In this document: positions 42,577 to 52,608 of the stretch, one piece after another
How the letters are laid out: each line of letters starts with the position of its first letter
Numbering within the stretch: position 1 is the first letter of the stretch
Source of the DNA: Viola odorata
Lineage: Eukaryota; Streptophyta; Magnoliopsida; Malpighiales; Violaceae
Reading direction: 5' to 3'
Length of the DNA: 64,000 bases
NCBI GenBank assembly: GCA_963691705.1
Contig: OY829539.1
Location: 17,224,186-17,288,185, forward strand
Program-made: the position numbers and the translations under genes
The notes under the pieces: model-generated
Seen by the model: the letters and a program-made list of their open reading frames with translations, nothing else
What the model was told of the DNA's origin: nothing
Databases searched by the model: none

Positions 42577-43032
42577 ATGGCAAGACGTTATATAATTAAT
42601 ACTGGGTTACTTCCGGGCCTCAATACTCTTGGCTCAGCTTTCCTCCGGATTGACTTTGCACCCAATGGCGGCGTCACCCCACCTCACCCCACATCCACCC
42701 TCCTGCGACAGAGGTTTTGTATATTGCTGAAGGCATCTTCTATACTAGTTTTGTCACATCTGGAGATAGTCGTCTCATCACCAAAATATTGTGTCCGAAA
42801 GATGTTTTTTTCCCCAATTGGATTGATACACTTTCAACTCAATATTTCTAAAAACCCAGGAGTTAGCTTTGGTAGTTTCAATAGCATAAATCCTGAAATT
42901 GTTTCCGCAGGAGAGTCAACTTTTGGAACGAATCAATCCATGAACCCAAACATTCTCACCAAGTCATTCAGATTAGATAAGGAAGCTGTGATTGATCTTC
43001 AGAAGAAATTTCTTAAGGAGAAGTTTATATGA
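42577..43032 (+). pseudogene. Germin-like protein pseudogene (cupin, C-terminal exon)
   Basis: The frame shows the germin signature LLPGLNTLGSAFLRIDFAP, then FFSPIGLIHFQLNISKNPG and the C-terminal ILTKSFRLDKEAVIDLQKKF. Germin-like proteins are secreted Mn-binding cupins of about 220 residues (oxalate oxidase or SOD-like activity). Here the first exon with the signal peptide is missing. The first cupin motif (His-Thr-His) is destroyed, and the stretch between about 42,713 and 42,815 reads in another frame (VLYIAEGIFYTSFVTS is visible there). Two compensating frameshifts therefore keep an open but meaningless frame. It is probably a dead gene copy. Confidence 0.82.
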
Positions 43033-43274
43033 AACTCCATAGTTAAGAAGTGATCACATAAACTTTAAAAAATCAATAAATTTATAAAGAGTAACTATTA
43101 TTCTAATATTGTAATGTAATTGGGATTATGTCCTATAGAAACTTGATAAATTATGAATAGTAGAATGGATTTAAGAACAGTAGGATGCATATATAATAAA
43201 TTGGGCTTGGTTGGCTTGGTTGTATATTACTTTTGCTTTACGTTTGTTAATGTAAGATAAAATAAAACAATACT
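43033..43274. other. 3' flank of the germin-like relic
   Basis: AT-rich, with no feature recognised. Confidence 0.4.
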
Positions 43275-43283
43275 TTTAAGCAA

Positions 43284-44162
43284 GGGTTAATGCCAAAAAT
43301 GGCACCTGCAGTCTATTTGATTGAGACATTTGGTACTTCACCTTTTTTTTGCTTTTAAAAACCACTCGCACTCAAAATGTTGTTCACATTTGGTACCTCA
43401 CACTGACGCCATCGCACATTGACCGTTAAATGTTCTACGTGGCATGACACGTTAGACGCCACGTGTGTAGTTGCTGACGTGTCATGCCACGTCAGCAAAG
43501 TTGACTAGGACTTCATGCGAGACTGTTTGGGAAGCTTGAGAGATTTGCAGATTGAAGCGTCATATCCAAGGGCTATTAATCAATTAGAAACTATCTTCCT
43601 GCAATTATCATCTTTACGCTTACAAATCTTGTTCTTATCGACAATCCTAGCCGTGTCGGCCAACAAATTCCTCTCGCGAACACTAGCATAAGGCACCAAA
43701 CTCTGTCCACAAATCTAAATTTCTATTCAACATTTGTTCATTTCTCAATAAAATGCAAAATATAGCAAAAAATGTTGCCGCAATCTAATTCACATACCTT
43801 TTAAAATTCCGTCTCTTCGCTAGAGGAAGGAGGGTTAGACTCGTCAAACCAACCAATGCCCTTGAATTAATCTTTAGAGCTATCATTGTACATCCCGTTG
43901 AAGCAGTTGCAGAGGTTGCGACCGCACCTAACTGGTACGGCGGCGTTGGACGATTACTTCTCATGGCTCTCCTTAATGAAATTTTGCACTATCTTCGCCA
44001 AACACACGAAACTTGTCTCAAACTCAGCCGCCGTACCATTACTAACGTCGTCCTTGATAGAATGCGCCTCATCTACGCCGCTGGCCACTTTCTCCGCAGT
44101 AAAGGTGAGGTACCAAATCTCTCAATCAAGTACACTGCAGGTGCCATTTTTGGCATTAACCC
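43284..44162. mobile_element. Pack-MULE (non-autonomous Mutator-like element) with 9-bp TSD
   Basis: Terminal inverted repeats of about 50-60 bp start GGGTTAATGCCAAAAATGGC on the left, and the complement ends the element on the right. The 9-bp duplication TTTAAGCAA flanks both sides (43,275-43,283 and 44,163-44,171), the Mutator hallmark. The interior is not transposase but a captured host gene fragment on the minus strand. Length is 879 bp. Confidence 0.92.
43510..44105 (-). pseudogene. Captured DUF506 (PDDEXK-like) gene fragment with its intron
   Basis: On the minus strand, the exon from about 44,105 to 43,798 encodes GVDEAHSIKDDVSNGT, VCLAKIVQNFIKESHEK and then CNCFNGMYNDSS, the Cys-rich block of the plant DUF506 family. 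Then GTATGTG...ACAG marks an intron (43,797-43,703). The next exon gives SLVPYASVRERNLLADTAR and IVDKNKICKRKDD, with an ALGYDASICKS block after a stop. These are successive conserved parts of DUF506. Stops in both exons make it non-functional. Because the intron is present, genomic DNA was captured. Confidence 0.85.
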
Positions 44163-44171
44163 TTTAAGCAA

Positions 44172-44536
44172 TAAAGATTTATCGAGGTTTTACCTTCATA
44201 TGATTGATTCGCAGATATGTATAATATTTCTTATGAAGTGGTAATTTATGAATGGTGTTAGTGTGTGCTTTGTATATGTTTTTGTCTTCATTATTATCCT
44301 TATTCCTAGCATGATACTGCTGATTTGCCCTTGTTTCTATCATTTTTGCAGTTCTGGGTTAGAAGAGAGAAAGATACAAAAATATGTGCCAATTGGCTGG
44401 AATCCTGTGGAACTTAAAGCGTCAAGACCAGCATCGAGGCCTAGCTGATTTCCATTCGTCGAGCTCTAGATGCGAGCCATGCCCTCTAGCCTTCAACCCG
44501 CACTGTAGGCATCTGGAGTCGTATTCTGCCTAAGAC
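44172..44536 (+). other. Spacer with a possible terminal exon
   Basis: A polypyrimidine tract and TTTTTGCAG acceptor at about 44,350 are followed by a short open stretch (KYVPIGWNPVELKASRPASR) ending in TGA at 44,446-44,448. It could be the last exon of a lost gene; the family was not recognised. Confidence 0.3.
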
Positions 44537-44887
44537 TTGCTGTCGCACGTTGATGCAAGTCGTAGTGCATTGCAAAGAGTGCCCTTGCCATGGACCAGAC
44601 CAATGACTTGCGCGAGGAGCAAGGAGTTACCAACAGAACTTTCACAACTTATCTACAGAGAATTACAAAGCGAGACACTCATCGATGAAGCTGTGTTACG
44701 CGAGAAAGCACCGCGTCTTGTGAGCTGGTTCAAATGTCCACAAATTGTGTGTTGTGGCTTACACCCTTTGGCAACCAAGGAAGCATAAGAGGTGGCGAAC
44801 GTACATTGAGTGTGGAATTATAGGGTTTTCTTGGGCAGGTTGTGTTGAACAAGATTTGAGGGCGAATCTTTCCGAAGAAGGAGGGAA
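44537..44887 (+). pseudogene. Ty3 pol C-terminal tail and polypurine tract of an upstream tandem copy
   Basis: Homologous to 48,690-49,038 (shared LQRVxLPxTRPMT, then SQLIYRELQSETLIDEAVL). This tail normally lies just before the 3' LTR. It ends in the purine run GAAGGAGGGAA before the LTR. Its presence upstream of the first LTR shows that the element is part of a tandem array, with the rest of the upstream copy lost. Confidence 0.75.
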
Positions 44888-45438
44888 TGATACGATCCCA
44901 GGCGTCAACCACTGGAATAGAGGAGCAGAAATTAGCATTTTCGGTAATTTTGGACAGTGCTTAGCAGCATACCGTTAATACTAGCGGCATGCCGCCAAGA
45001 AGAGGATTTTGGGTCAAAAATGGCCAGTAGTTAGAGGCATGTCGCAAAGGAGGACTTTTGGGCCGAATATTGGTATTAGCTAGCGGTATGCTGCTAAGCC
45101 TTAGAGGCATCCCGCCAACGAGGATGTGCTGTTTGCGTCAACGATGGCCAGCTTTGCGTCCAAGAAGGAAACTTCAGACTTTCTAGTTTTAATTAGCTAT
45201 TTTATTAATTAATTAAATTAGTTTGGATCTGTTTTAATTAATTAGAAGTTCAATTAGAAGAAGGACTTTTATTGTAAGGATTTAGGGTCTCTCCTATTTA
45301 AAGGAGCCACCATTTTCATTATCAGGTTATGTTATCTTTCAAATAAAAATTAGAGAGTTTTCTCAATTGTTCTTCGCGAACATTCTTCCCGAACCTTGGG
45401 TATGTGCTACGAGCCTCAGGCGACCCAGGATCGTATCA
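44888..45438 (+). repeat. LTR 1 of the tandem Ty3 element
   Basis: Bounded by the perfect 11-bp inverted repeat TGATACGATCC / GGATCGTATCA. U3 carries five palindromic 19-bp words (44,961-45,119). The TATA region CTATTTAAAGG is at about 45,294. Compared with LTR 2 it lacks about 200 bp near the end of U5. Confidence 0.85.
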
Positions 45439-46241
45439 GTTTGTAGTAGAGTAAAGGTGTTTTACGGTTTGATAATCTATCCTTTACTTTTCAGTTTCAT
45501 TGTTGAGATTGATTCTCCTTCTTCCCAATCTATAATCAATCTCTTTGCGTCCCTTGTGTTAGTTAATTGTGTGTTGAGTCGATCTAGGATATCTAGATCT
45601 TGTTTGCGTCTATGTGTGTGCAAATCATTGTGCAATTTGTAGTGTCCTTTAAATACAAAAAAAAAAAATCTTTCCCCAAAGTGTCAAGAAAAAAAGTCAC
45701 AAAAATCCAAAGTGTCTTTAATTTAATTGTTATTTAGTTTCATTCAAGAATAAAATAAAAAATAAAAAAATCAAAACAGACCAAAAAAGAAAATACAAAA
45801 TACTGGAAGCTATTTCAGAGCTATTGCAAAAAGAATCATTCAATTTGGTGGTAAGAATCAAAAGATATCAAGTTTGCAAGTTGCAAATCCTAATTTGCAC
45901 ACACCTTATTCACGATTTGTGAATTACTTGAGTCCCTTTCGAGTCAATTGAGCTTTCCTTTAATTCCTATTAATTAATTTCTACTCTAGTAAGGTACTTG
46001 TCTAGTTCATTGCTTGTTGCAACTATTCAATTATTTTACATCAAATTTATTACGAAGCTAGTTGTCTTTGTGTTCTTTTTGGCAGCTTTCTTTGAAACTC
46101 TTGAGTCACCGACGTTTGCGTTGAACAGTTTCAGGGATATTGTGAGTGATTTGTGAGTCTAATAGAGAGGTTAAACAGGAGGGTAAACACGTGAGGGACG
46201 CTAATTTTTAGGACAATTTTACGCTTGTTTTCCTTAGTGTT
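45439..46241 (+). other. 5' internal leader of the tandem Ty3 element
   Basis: No ORF. The expected tRNA-Met PBS is not recognisable directly after the LTR (the sequence reads GTTTGTAGTAGAG). The rest is AT-rich leader. Confidence 0.5.
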
Positions 46242-46900
46242 GTGAATTTCAGGGATCACAAGATGTTTTGCATGAGATGGCCCGAGAGCCGAAGTTATGA
46301 GGGGTATGCCTATGAGAGGCGGGACAAAATGGATGAAAGGCGACCTAGATTTGAGAACAGAGATGATGCCAATCTGGGAAAAACAAAGATGAAATATTCT
46401 TCTTCTCACACTAGTATTGCACCAAGCAGGCCGTCGGTATTAAGGGAGTCGACTTGGACGAAGCAAGAAAAGAAGGGGAGACCGATCCCGCCGGTGCTTC
46501 CTTATGATTATGGGATTACGCGCACAAGTTCAAGTGTACCTAAAGGAAAGACAGAAGTGTTTGTTGAACAAAAAAATTTCACACTAGCTGTCTTGTTGAA
46601 GGAAAGTGGTGCGCGACAACTATTGACGATGGGAGTTCGGCGAACTATGCAAGCGCATTATTTGTAGACAAGTTGAGCCTCCCAACTATTGAGAATCCAA
46701 GACCCTACTTGCTGCAATGTATGAACAATGGTAGAGAATGGGAGGTAACTAAGAAAGTTTCGGTGTCATTCTCTATTGGGAGTTATAAGGATGAAATCCT
46801 TTGCGATATGATATCAATTCGGTCGAGTCATATCATTTTTGGCCAACCATGGCAGAAAGATAGAAGAGTGGAGGGACGAAAGGCCTTTACAAGTTCGTAA
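46242..46900 (+). pseudogene. Gag remnant and protease of the tandem Ty3 element
   Basis: 46,242-46,667 is a basic, Arg/Ser-rich gag remnant without the usual capsid core. The frame changes, and from about 46,603 a retropepsin reads TTIDDGSSANYASALFVDKL, followed by ILCDMISIRSSHIIFGQPWQ and KDRRVE. Protease frame is lost at about 46,880. The family protease is close to that of the minus-strand element at 14.8 kb. Confidence 0.75.
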
Positions 46901-48255
46901 AGGATGGCCGAAAGTTCTCATTCGTTCCACTAACGCCTCTTGAAATCCTTGAGGATCAAAAGCGACTAAAGGAGAAGTATGTCGAATGGAAAGTCGCTAG
47001 AAATATTGAGAGAAAAAGAGGAGAGTTGAGTGAAAAGAAAGAGAGAAATAATGAGAAAAACATCCCCCATGGAAAGAGTGAGCCTGGGAAGAGAGAGAAT
47101 GAACAAAACAGCCCCCATGAAAAGAGTGAGCAAGGGAAAAGAGAGAGTGAGGAAAATAGCTCGCATGAAAAGAGTGAGCATGCAATAGTTGGAATTGATA
47201 CAAAAGTAGAGGAGAGTGATTATGCCATAGGGATAGAAGTGAGGAACACACTTTGTGTGTACAAAATCCGTTTTGGTGCAAGCCACCAAAAACTAAAATT
47301 TTGGCCATTACTCCTTGATTCTTCTAACCCTAATGAATTCGTTTCTTCTCCAATTTGTTATTCTAGACTTGTGCAAGTAATTCAGGACTTAATTCCAGAG
47401 AATACAGCCCATGCCCAATTGCCAATTAGAAGGATTACACAAGACGTCCATTCGATAAGCGGTTTGGTCACTACTAACCGCCAAGGTGATGTGTATCCCT
47501 CTTATCCTAACAAACGTTTAATTGGATTTTCACATACGTTTTCATTGAATAACAATTCTACCAAGTGTGAATTTCATGAAAATTTTGTGTTTAAGTCGAC
47601 AAGACCTGGAGGAGCTCTTTTCAGATACAATCGCTTATATAGGTCGCATGATGTTTTGCGAAATTTTGATAACCATGATGTGTTTGATGGTTGTTTTATA
47701 AGCTGCTGTGATTTAATTAATATTACTAATTTAATTTATAGGGATGTTATGTCATCACATGATGTCCCTTTGAGTCTTATTGGTAGTATTGATAAAAACT
47801 CACTTAGTGAAAAGTCGCTTGAGAGTATACTTAAGGTTAATCCTTATGCTAATGATTCTAATTTTTGTGGAATATATAATGGTCATTTATTTAAGAATAA
47901 ATATTATTTTTATATACATAAAGGAGATCATGGCAAGCGCTTATTTTGGGTGTGTAGTTTGTTACACAATTTGACTGTGTATTGGTCATATAACGGTGGT
48001 TTGATGCGTCATCATGGAACAACTATTACTAGCATATTCTTTAAGGATGTTTTACATTCATATATGTTTTCTTGGAGTATTGATAGTGAGGAGGAGTCAC
48101 TTACCGACTCATGGGTGAAATTGTGGAGGACGCTGAACACAAGGGTGCTAAATTGGACACCAAGTCGAAAACAACTTGGAGTTTTAAATATAGTGGGCAA
48201 AAGGACGTTTGGTTCCTTATGGCATATGGTGGTTTATAAGTATGAGCGTGCATGA
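46885..48255 (+). CDS. Unrecognised ORF in the pol position of the tandem Ty3 element
   Basis: The open frame starts after the protease (FVPLTPLEILEDQKRLKEKY). It passes a charged linker with three imperfect 16-residue repeats (KSEPGKRENEQNSPHE, then KSEQGKRESEENSSHE), and continues for about 330 residues to TGA at 48,253-48,255. The linker is typical of this Ty3 family, but where RT should start there is a new domain. Its landmarks are FWPLLLDSSNPNEFVSSPIC, SFSHTF-like aromatic stretches, and many Tyr/Phe/Asn residues (IYNGHLFKNKYYFYIHKGDH). No YxDD, RNase H, HHCC or DDE motif is present. The codons are AT-rich compared with gag/pol neighbours. Function is unknown, and no family was recognised. 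Confidence 0.55.
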   Translation, partial: LYKFVKDGRKFSFVPLTPLEILEDQKRLKEKYVEWKVARNIERKRGELSEKKERNNEKNIPHGKSEPGKRENEQNSPHEKSEQGKRESEENSSHEKSEHAIVGIDTKVEESDYAIGIEVRNTLCVYKIRFGASHQKLKFWPLLLDSSNPNEFVSSPICYSRLVQVIQDLIPENTAHAQLPIRRITQDVHSISGLVTTNRQGDVYPSYPNKRLIGFSHTFSLNNNSTKCEFHENFVFKSTRPGGALFRYNRLYRSHDVLRNFDNHDVFDGCFISCCDLINITNLIYRDVMSSHDVPLSLIGSIDKNSLSEKSLESILKVNPYANDSNFCGIYNGHLFKNKYYFYIHKGDHGKRLFWVCSLLHNLTVYWSYNGGLMRHHGTTITSIFFKDVLHSYMFSWSIDSEEESLTDSWVKLWRTLNTRVLNWTPSRKQLGVLNIVGKRTFGSLWHMVVYKYERA

Positions 48256-49038
48256 ATTCTATTTATTTATACTACTTATATCCTATTTATGCATGTCATT
48301 ATTTTTAACATGACAATGAAACTCTTGCATGATATTTATTCTTTAATACCATATGATTTAACTCGAAGGATTTGCTCATCCTTCCAAGATTCTTCTCAAA
48401 GTTCATCTTGACATTCAAGCGCGCATCATAGGACTTGACTTGTTGATGGGCTATCCACACCATCTTCATTACCTTACTGCCATCTATATCATATACAACA
48501 CTCAAGGGCAAGCAGACGTGACCACTTGGGGCGATGGTCCTACACAACGTGTTGTCATGTTCAATAACATTGCAACCAAGTTGAACTTAAAAGGTTGGTA
48601 TGGTTCGATTTATGATTATTTTGATCTTACTAACTTAAGGTATTGTGCTGCAGGTCTAGGAGTAGATTCGAGGACGAATCCTTTCCAAAGGGGAGAGAAT
48701 GATGCGAATCCTAGTGTATTGCAAAGAGTGTCCTTGCCACGGACTAGACCAATGACTCGCACGAGGAGCAAGGAGTTGTCAGTAGAGCTTTCACAACTTA
48801 TCTACAGAGAATTACAAAGCGAGACACTCATCGACGAAGCTGTGTTATGCGAGAAAGCACCATGTCTTGTGAGCTAGTTCAAGTGTCCATAGATTGTGTG
48901 TGTTGTGGCTTACACCCTTTGGCAACCAAGGAAGCGCAAGAGGTGGCGAGTGTACATTGAGTATGGAATTACAGGGCTTTCTTGGGCAGGATGTGTTGAA
49001 TAAGATTCGAGGGCGAATCTTTCCGAAGAGGGAGGGAA
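48256..49038 (+). pseudogene. 3' internal region: pol C-terminal tail and polypurine tract
   Basis: After a non-coding gap, 48,440-48,877 is open and ends with the Ty3 pol tail (DSRTNPFQRGENDANPSVLQ). Such tails follow integrase in this family. A CTGCAG acceptor-like site precedes the tail at about 48,650. The purine tract GAAGAGGGAGGGAA (49,025-49,038) primes plus-strand synthesis and abuts LTR 2. RT, RNase H and integrase are absent. Confidence 0.65.
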
Positions 49039-49792
49039 TGATACGATCCCAGGCGCCAACCACTAGAACGGAGGAGCAGAAATCAGCATTTTTGGCAATT
49101 TTGGACAGTGCTTCGCGGCATACCGCTAATACTAGCGGCATGCCGCCAAGTAGAGGATTTTGGGTCGAAAATGGGAAGTAGTTAGAGGCATGTTGCCAAG
49201 GAGGAATTTTGAACCGAATGTTGGCAGTAGCTAGCGGCATGCCGCTAAGCCTTAGAGGCATGCCGCTAAAGACGATGTGTTGTTTACGTCAACGATGGCC
49301 ATCTTTGCGTCCAAGAAGGAAACTTCAGACTTTCTAGTTTTAATTAGTTATTTTTTTTATTAATTAAATTAGTTTGGATCTATTTTAATTAATTAGAAGT
49401 TCAATTAGAAGAAGGACTTCTATTGTAAGGATTTAGGGTCTCTCCTATTTAAAGGAGCCGCCTTTTTCATTATCAGGTTACGTTATCTTTCAAATAAAAA
49501 TTAGAGAGTTTTCTCAATTGTTCTTAGCGAACCTTGTCCCTCATTGAGTCCGGACACTCGATTAGGATAGCAAGTAAAACCCGAAAGTCCATCCATTGAT
49601 TCGTAGCTCTAGTTTGGCTAATACAGGATATTAGCAGGGTTAGAGATCGTGTCAAGAACCTCATCCGATAGGTTTAGGTTGGCTAATACAAGATATTAGC
49701 AAGGTTAAACAGTCGTGTTAAGTCATCTATCTTCCGCATCAAAATCCAAGCCTAGAACTAGATCAAAGGTATGTGCTACGAGCCTCGGGCGA
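49039..49792 (+). repeat. LTR 2 of the tandem Ty3 element, interrupted at 49,792
   Basis: Starts TGATACGATCC and carries five palindromic words (49,112-49,270). It includes about 200 bp absent from LTR 1, with a two-copy motif around 'GGCTAATACAGGATATTAGC' (about 49,617 and 49,681). It ends at GGGCGA, where LTR 1 continues with CCCAGGATCGTATCA. The missing 15 bp must lie beyond the inserted minus-strand element. Confidence 0.85.
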
Positions 49793-51118
49793 TGATGGTT
49801 TCCGAAACCGTAAAAAATAAATAAGTACAATTTACCATGCACGAATTTGATTAAAAACTATAGCAAGTGGTAAAAGGATCTTTCCACAGAGATTTCAGGA
49901 CTAAATTAATTCTCAGTAAATGACAAATTCTTGTAACCGTGGTAAATACCAATAAATGGGGGTTTTGACGCAACTAAAGTAAAGGAATAGAAATAACAGA
50001 AAGCAATAGATAGAATAATTGTGTGTGTTCAGATGTGATAAAATTTCCAGTAAGGATTCGACTATGCATATGATTTATACTGATTGATCATCGATTCAAA
50101 TATTTTCAAAACCGAACTTATAGGCGGCTATAGAGACTAGGTTTTCACCTAGATCTCCTACTCTCTACCTATACAAGATTAATAAAGGTTTTCACCTATT
50201 AAAAACCCCTAACCTACTTTCTGGCCTGAAGAGGTTACTCTATCAGGTCTAAGAAAGTGGGCTGATAAATACGTTGTGAGAGACCTTATCCCAGGTCTGG
50301 GAGAGAGAAGTGTCTACTCCTATAAACCAGACTTTATTCATTTTCTATTCTGATCCGTCGATCAAGTAGTTGCCTTCGTATCTCTCTCTACAATGTAGAC
50401 TCCAAAGTATCAAGAGAAAACTATAATTAATCAAACCCTAATTGTAGTTGATCAATCAAAACAAATAGAGATATAAGCTGCTGGAATTTAATAACTACAA
50501 TTAGATCTCACAATCAGATAATCATGGCAATGAATCCTTACAAGGAAATCGTAACTTAGCCTAGCATCATCATAATAAATAAATAGAAGATATTGGAAGT
50601 ATAAAATGAGATTTAATTAAAGAGAAGAAAGCAAACAAAGTTTTGAAGCTTCGTTAATGGCTACTGTTCCAGAAAGAAGAAGAAGAAAATCGGGGAAGAA
50701 GAGAGAGACCTAACCTCTTCTCTATCCCTTCCCTTAATAGGAGTTTTTCTAATTTTAAATTCTAAAAATAAAATAAAATCCCAAACTAATATATTTGTTT
50801 AAATCTCCTCAGCAACAAAATAGGATATTTCGGTCACAAGACTTCAAGATGAAGTAGGACTCCGCAGGATTATTCTTCTAGAAGAGACAGCTGGTAGACG
50901 CACCCCAAGCTAAAGTCGTTTGTATCTGACTCGGAATGCTTCTGAACTCTGATCATCAAAACTTGCTCTTTAACATGCAGTTTCAGCTCCAAATGGATGA
51001 ATTCCTCCTCAGCAACATATTCTGCAAGAAAGGAGTGAAAAAGCCTGGAATTAGCAGTATCATCATCCTAAAAAGGGTGAAAAGAATGATGAAATTAAGA
51101 CATTTAACGATCCAATCA
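49793..51118 (-). repeat. 3' LTR of a minus-strand Athila-type element
   Basis: On the plus strand it runs TGATGGTTTCC...GATCCAATCA. Immediately to its right is the complement of the polypurine tract (TCCCCCACACTAACC at 51,121-51,135), which fixes orientation. Length is 1,326 bp. It interrupts LTR 2 of the tandem element; the expected TSD is GGCGA (49,788-49,792). Confidence 0.75.
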
Positions 51119-52065
51119 AATCCCCCACACTAACCTATGCTTGCCCTCAAGCATTCCCATCAAAACAAAACAAAGCAAAAATAAAAACACAAACAAACAA
51201 AGACCAATCAGTATCAACTTCAGAACACCTAGTTCATCACATAGGATCCACAGACACTTCAATTCATAGCTTCATGCTAGATTACCAAGGCTTAACCAAG
51301 ACCCCAAACTCGCCTCATTTGGATAGTATCATAATCGAGCGCTTAGCGATCAAACCCTGCAATTGAAAACATAACAGAACAATTCCCATTTCCTTCTACT
51401 ACCCCCTCCACATTGACTGAGTTTAAGATTTTCGGCCTATTTATTTCCACTTTGCCCTTTAATCACTTTTGTTTCCTTCTTTACTTAATTTCAATCAGTT
51501 TTTCTTAGTTTCTTGGGTACTCTTGGTTGAATGAGGCATGGGCACCAAGACAAGTTTAAAACATTCAAAAAATTTCTTTTTAAAGCTGATGATTTTCTTT
51601 ACAGTAGTTCTCTGCATATTTTTGCTTGAATGAGGCAATAATATCAGAGTATTAGCATTTTATTTCCTTTTTTAAACCAAAAATGATTCAGGGGCAGGCC
51701 TATATTGATAGTCAATGTGTTAAAGATAGTAGGGTAAAGAATGCCAGTTCTGCATGTTTTCTCTCGCAAAATTCAATCGTAAATCCCAAGCATCATGACA
51801 CTATACAAATAAATAGAGTTTAAAGAATGCCAGGAAGATGCACCTTACAGGTATTGGAAATGTTATGCCTAATTTCTTAGCCATGATAATAAAACAGAGA
51901 GCTATGAAATCAAGCATCTTTTGTTTCCTATGTGATGAAGTGCATGTTCTGAAACTGATTGTCATGGTCTTTGTGAAACAAAACAGTCACAAAGTCTATC
52001 TAAAAATATACAATAAAAATTGAAAAACAAAATCATGCAAAATTAGAGCTAATTAAATAGGAGTT
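51119..52065 (-). other. 3' internal untranslated region of the minus-strand Athila element
   Basis: Next to the LTR is the family word GCTTGAGGGCAAGC-TAGG-GTGTGGGGGA (minus strand). No ORF. The RT, RNase H and integrase that should lie here are missing, so the element carries a large internal deletion. Confidence 0.6.
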
Positions 52066-52608
52066 TCACATAAAAGACTCAATTAAAACAGCCTCTTCGT
52101 ACTCCTTTAGTACCCTCACAAGCCTTTCTTCCTTCAATTTTGACAGTTTGTTGGAATTACTCACTAGTAGGCTCTTTCCCAGACCTAGGAAAGAGTCCTT
52201 CATGTGACTTGGCAAATTTTTTAGTTCTAGGTCTGGGACCTGCAAAATTAAAGGAAGGGGTTTGTTGTGAGTCTCTGGTGGTTCTAAAATCTTAGGAGTA
52301 TTAGTACAAGATTCAGAAACATCAGGCTCAGTCACAGTTTCTTTAATCTCCTCATTGATATCCAAACCTTTCTCCATCTCAAGTATTTTTTGTTTGTCAA
52401 TGTTTCTGCTAAGAACATGCTCCAAGGGGTTAGTAGTATTTAATTTATGAATATCAGCAGCATCACGATCAATAATATCTATGCAATTCACACTATGCAA
52501 GTCATTTGGAAATTTCATGGCATCATACATATTGAATTTAATAAGTTCACCACAAAATTCCAATGTTAAACTCCCTCCTGCCACATCAATCTTTGCCCTT
52601 GCTGTCCT
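52066..52608 (-). pseudogene. Athila pol fragment between protease and RT
   Basis: The minus frame reads AKIDVAGGSLTLEFCGELIK, FPNDLHSVNCIDIIDRD and then LPSHMKDSFLGLGKSLLV, and stops just before RT would begin. The same segment is seen in the plus-strand Athila at 58,710-59,240 (ARAKIDVHDATISLEFDG). The upstream part of the gene is at 54,768-54,960, separated by the inserted solo LTR. Confidence 0.85.

Noticed and set aside
43886..44244. Plus-strand ORFs inside the Pack-MULE
   Set aside because: The minus strand carries the recognisable DUF506 blocks; the plus frames are complements.
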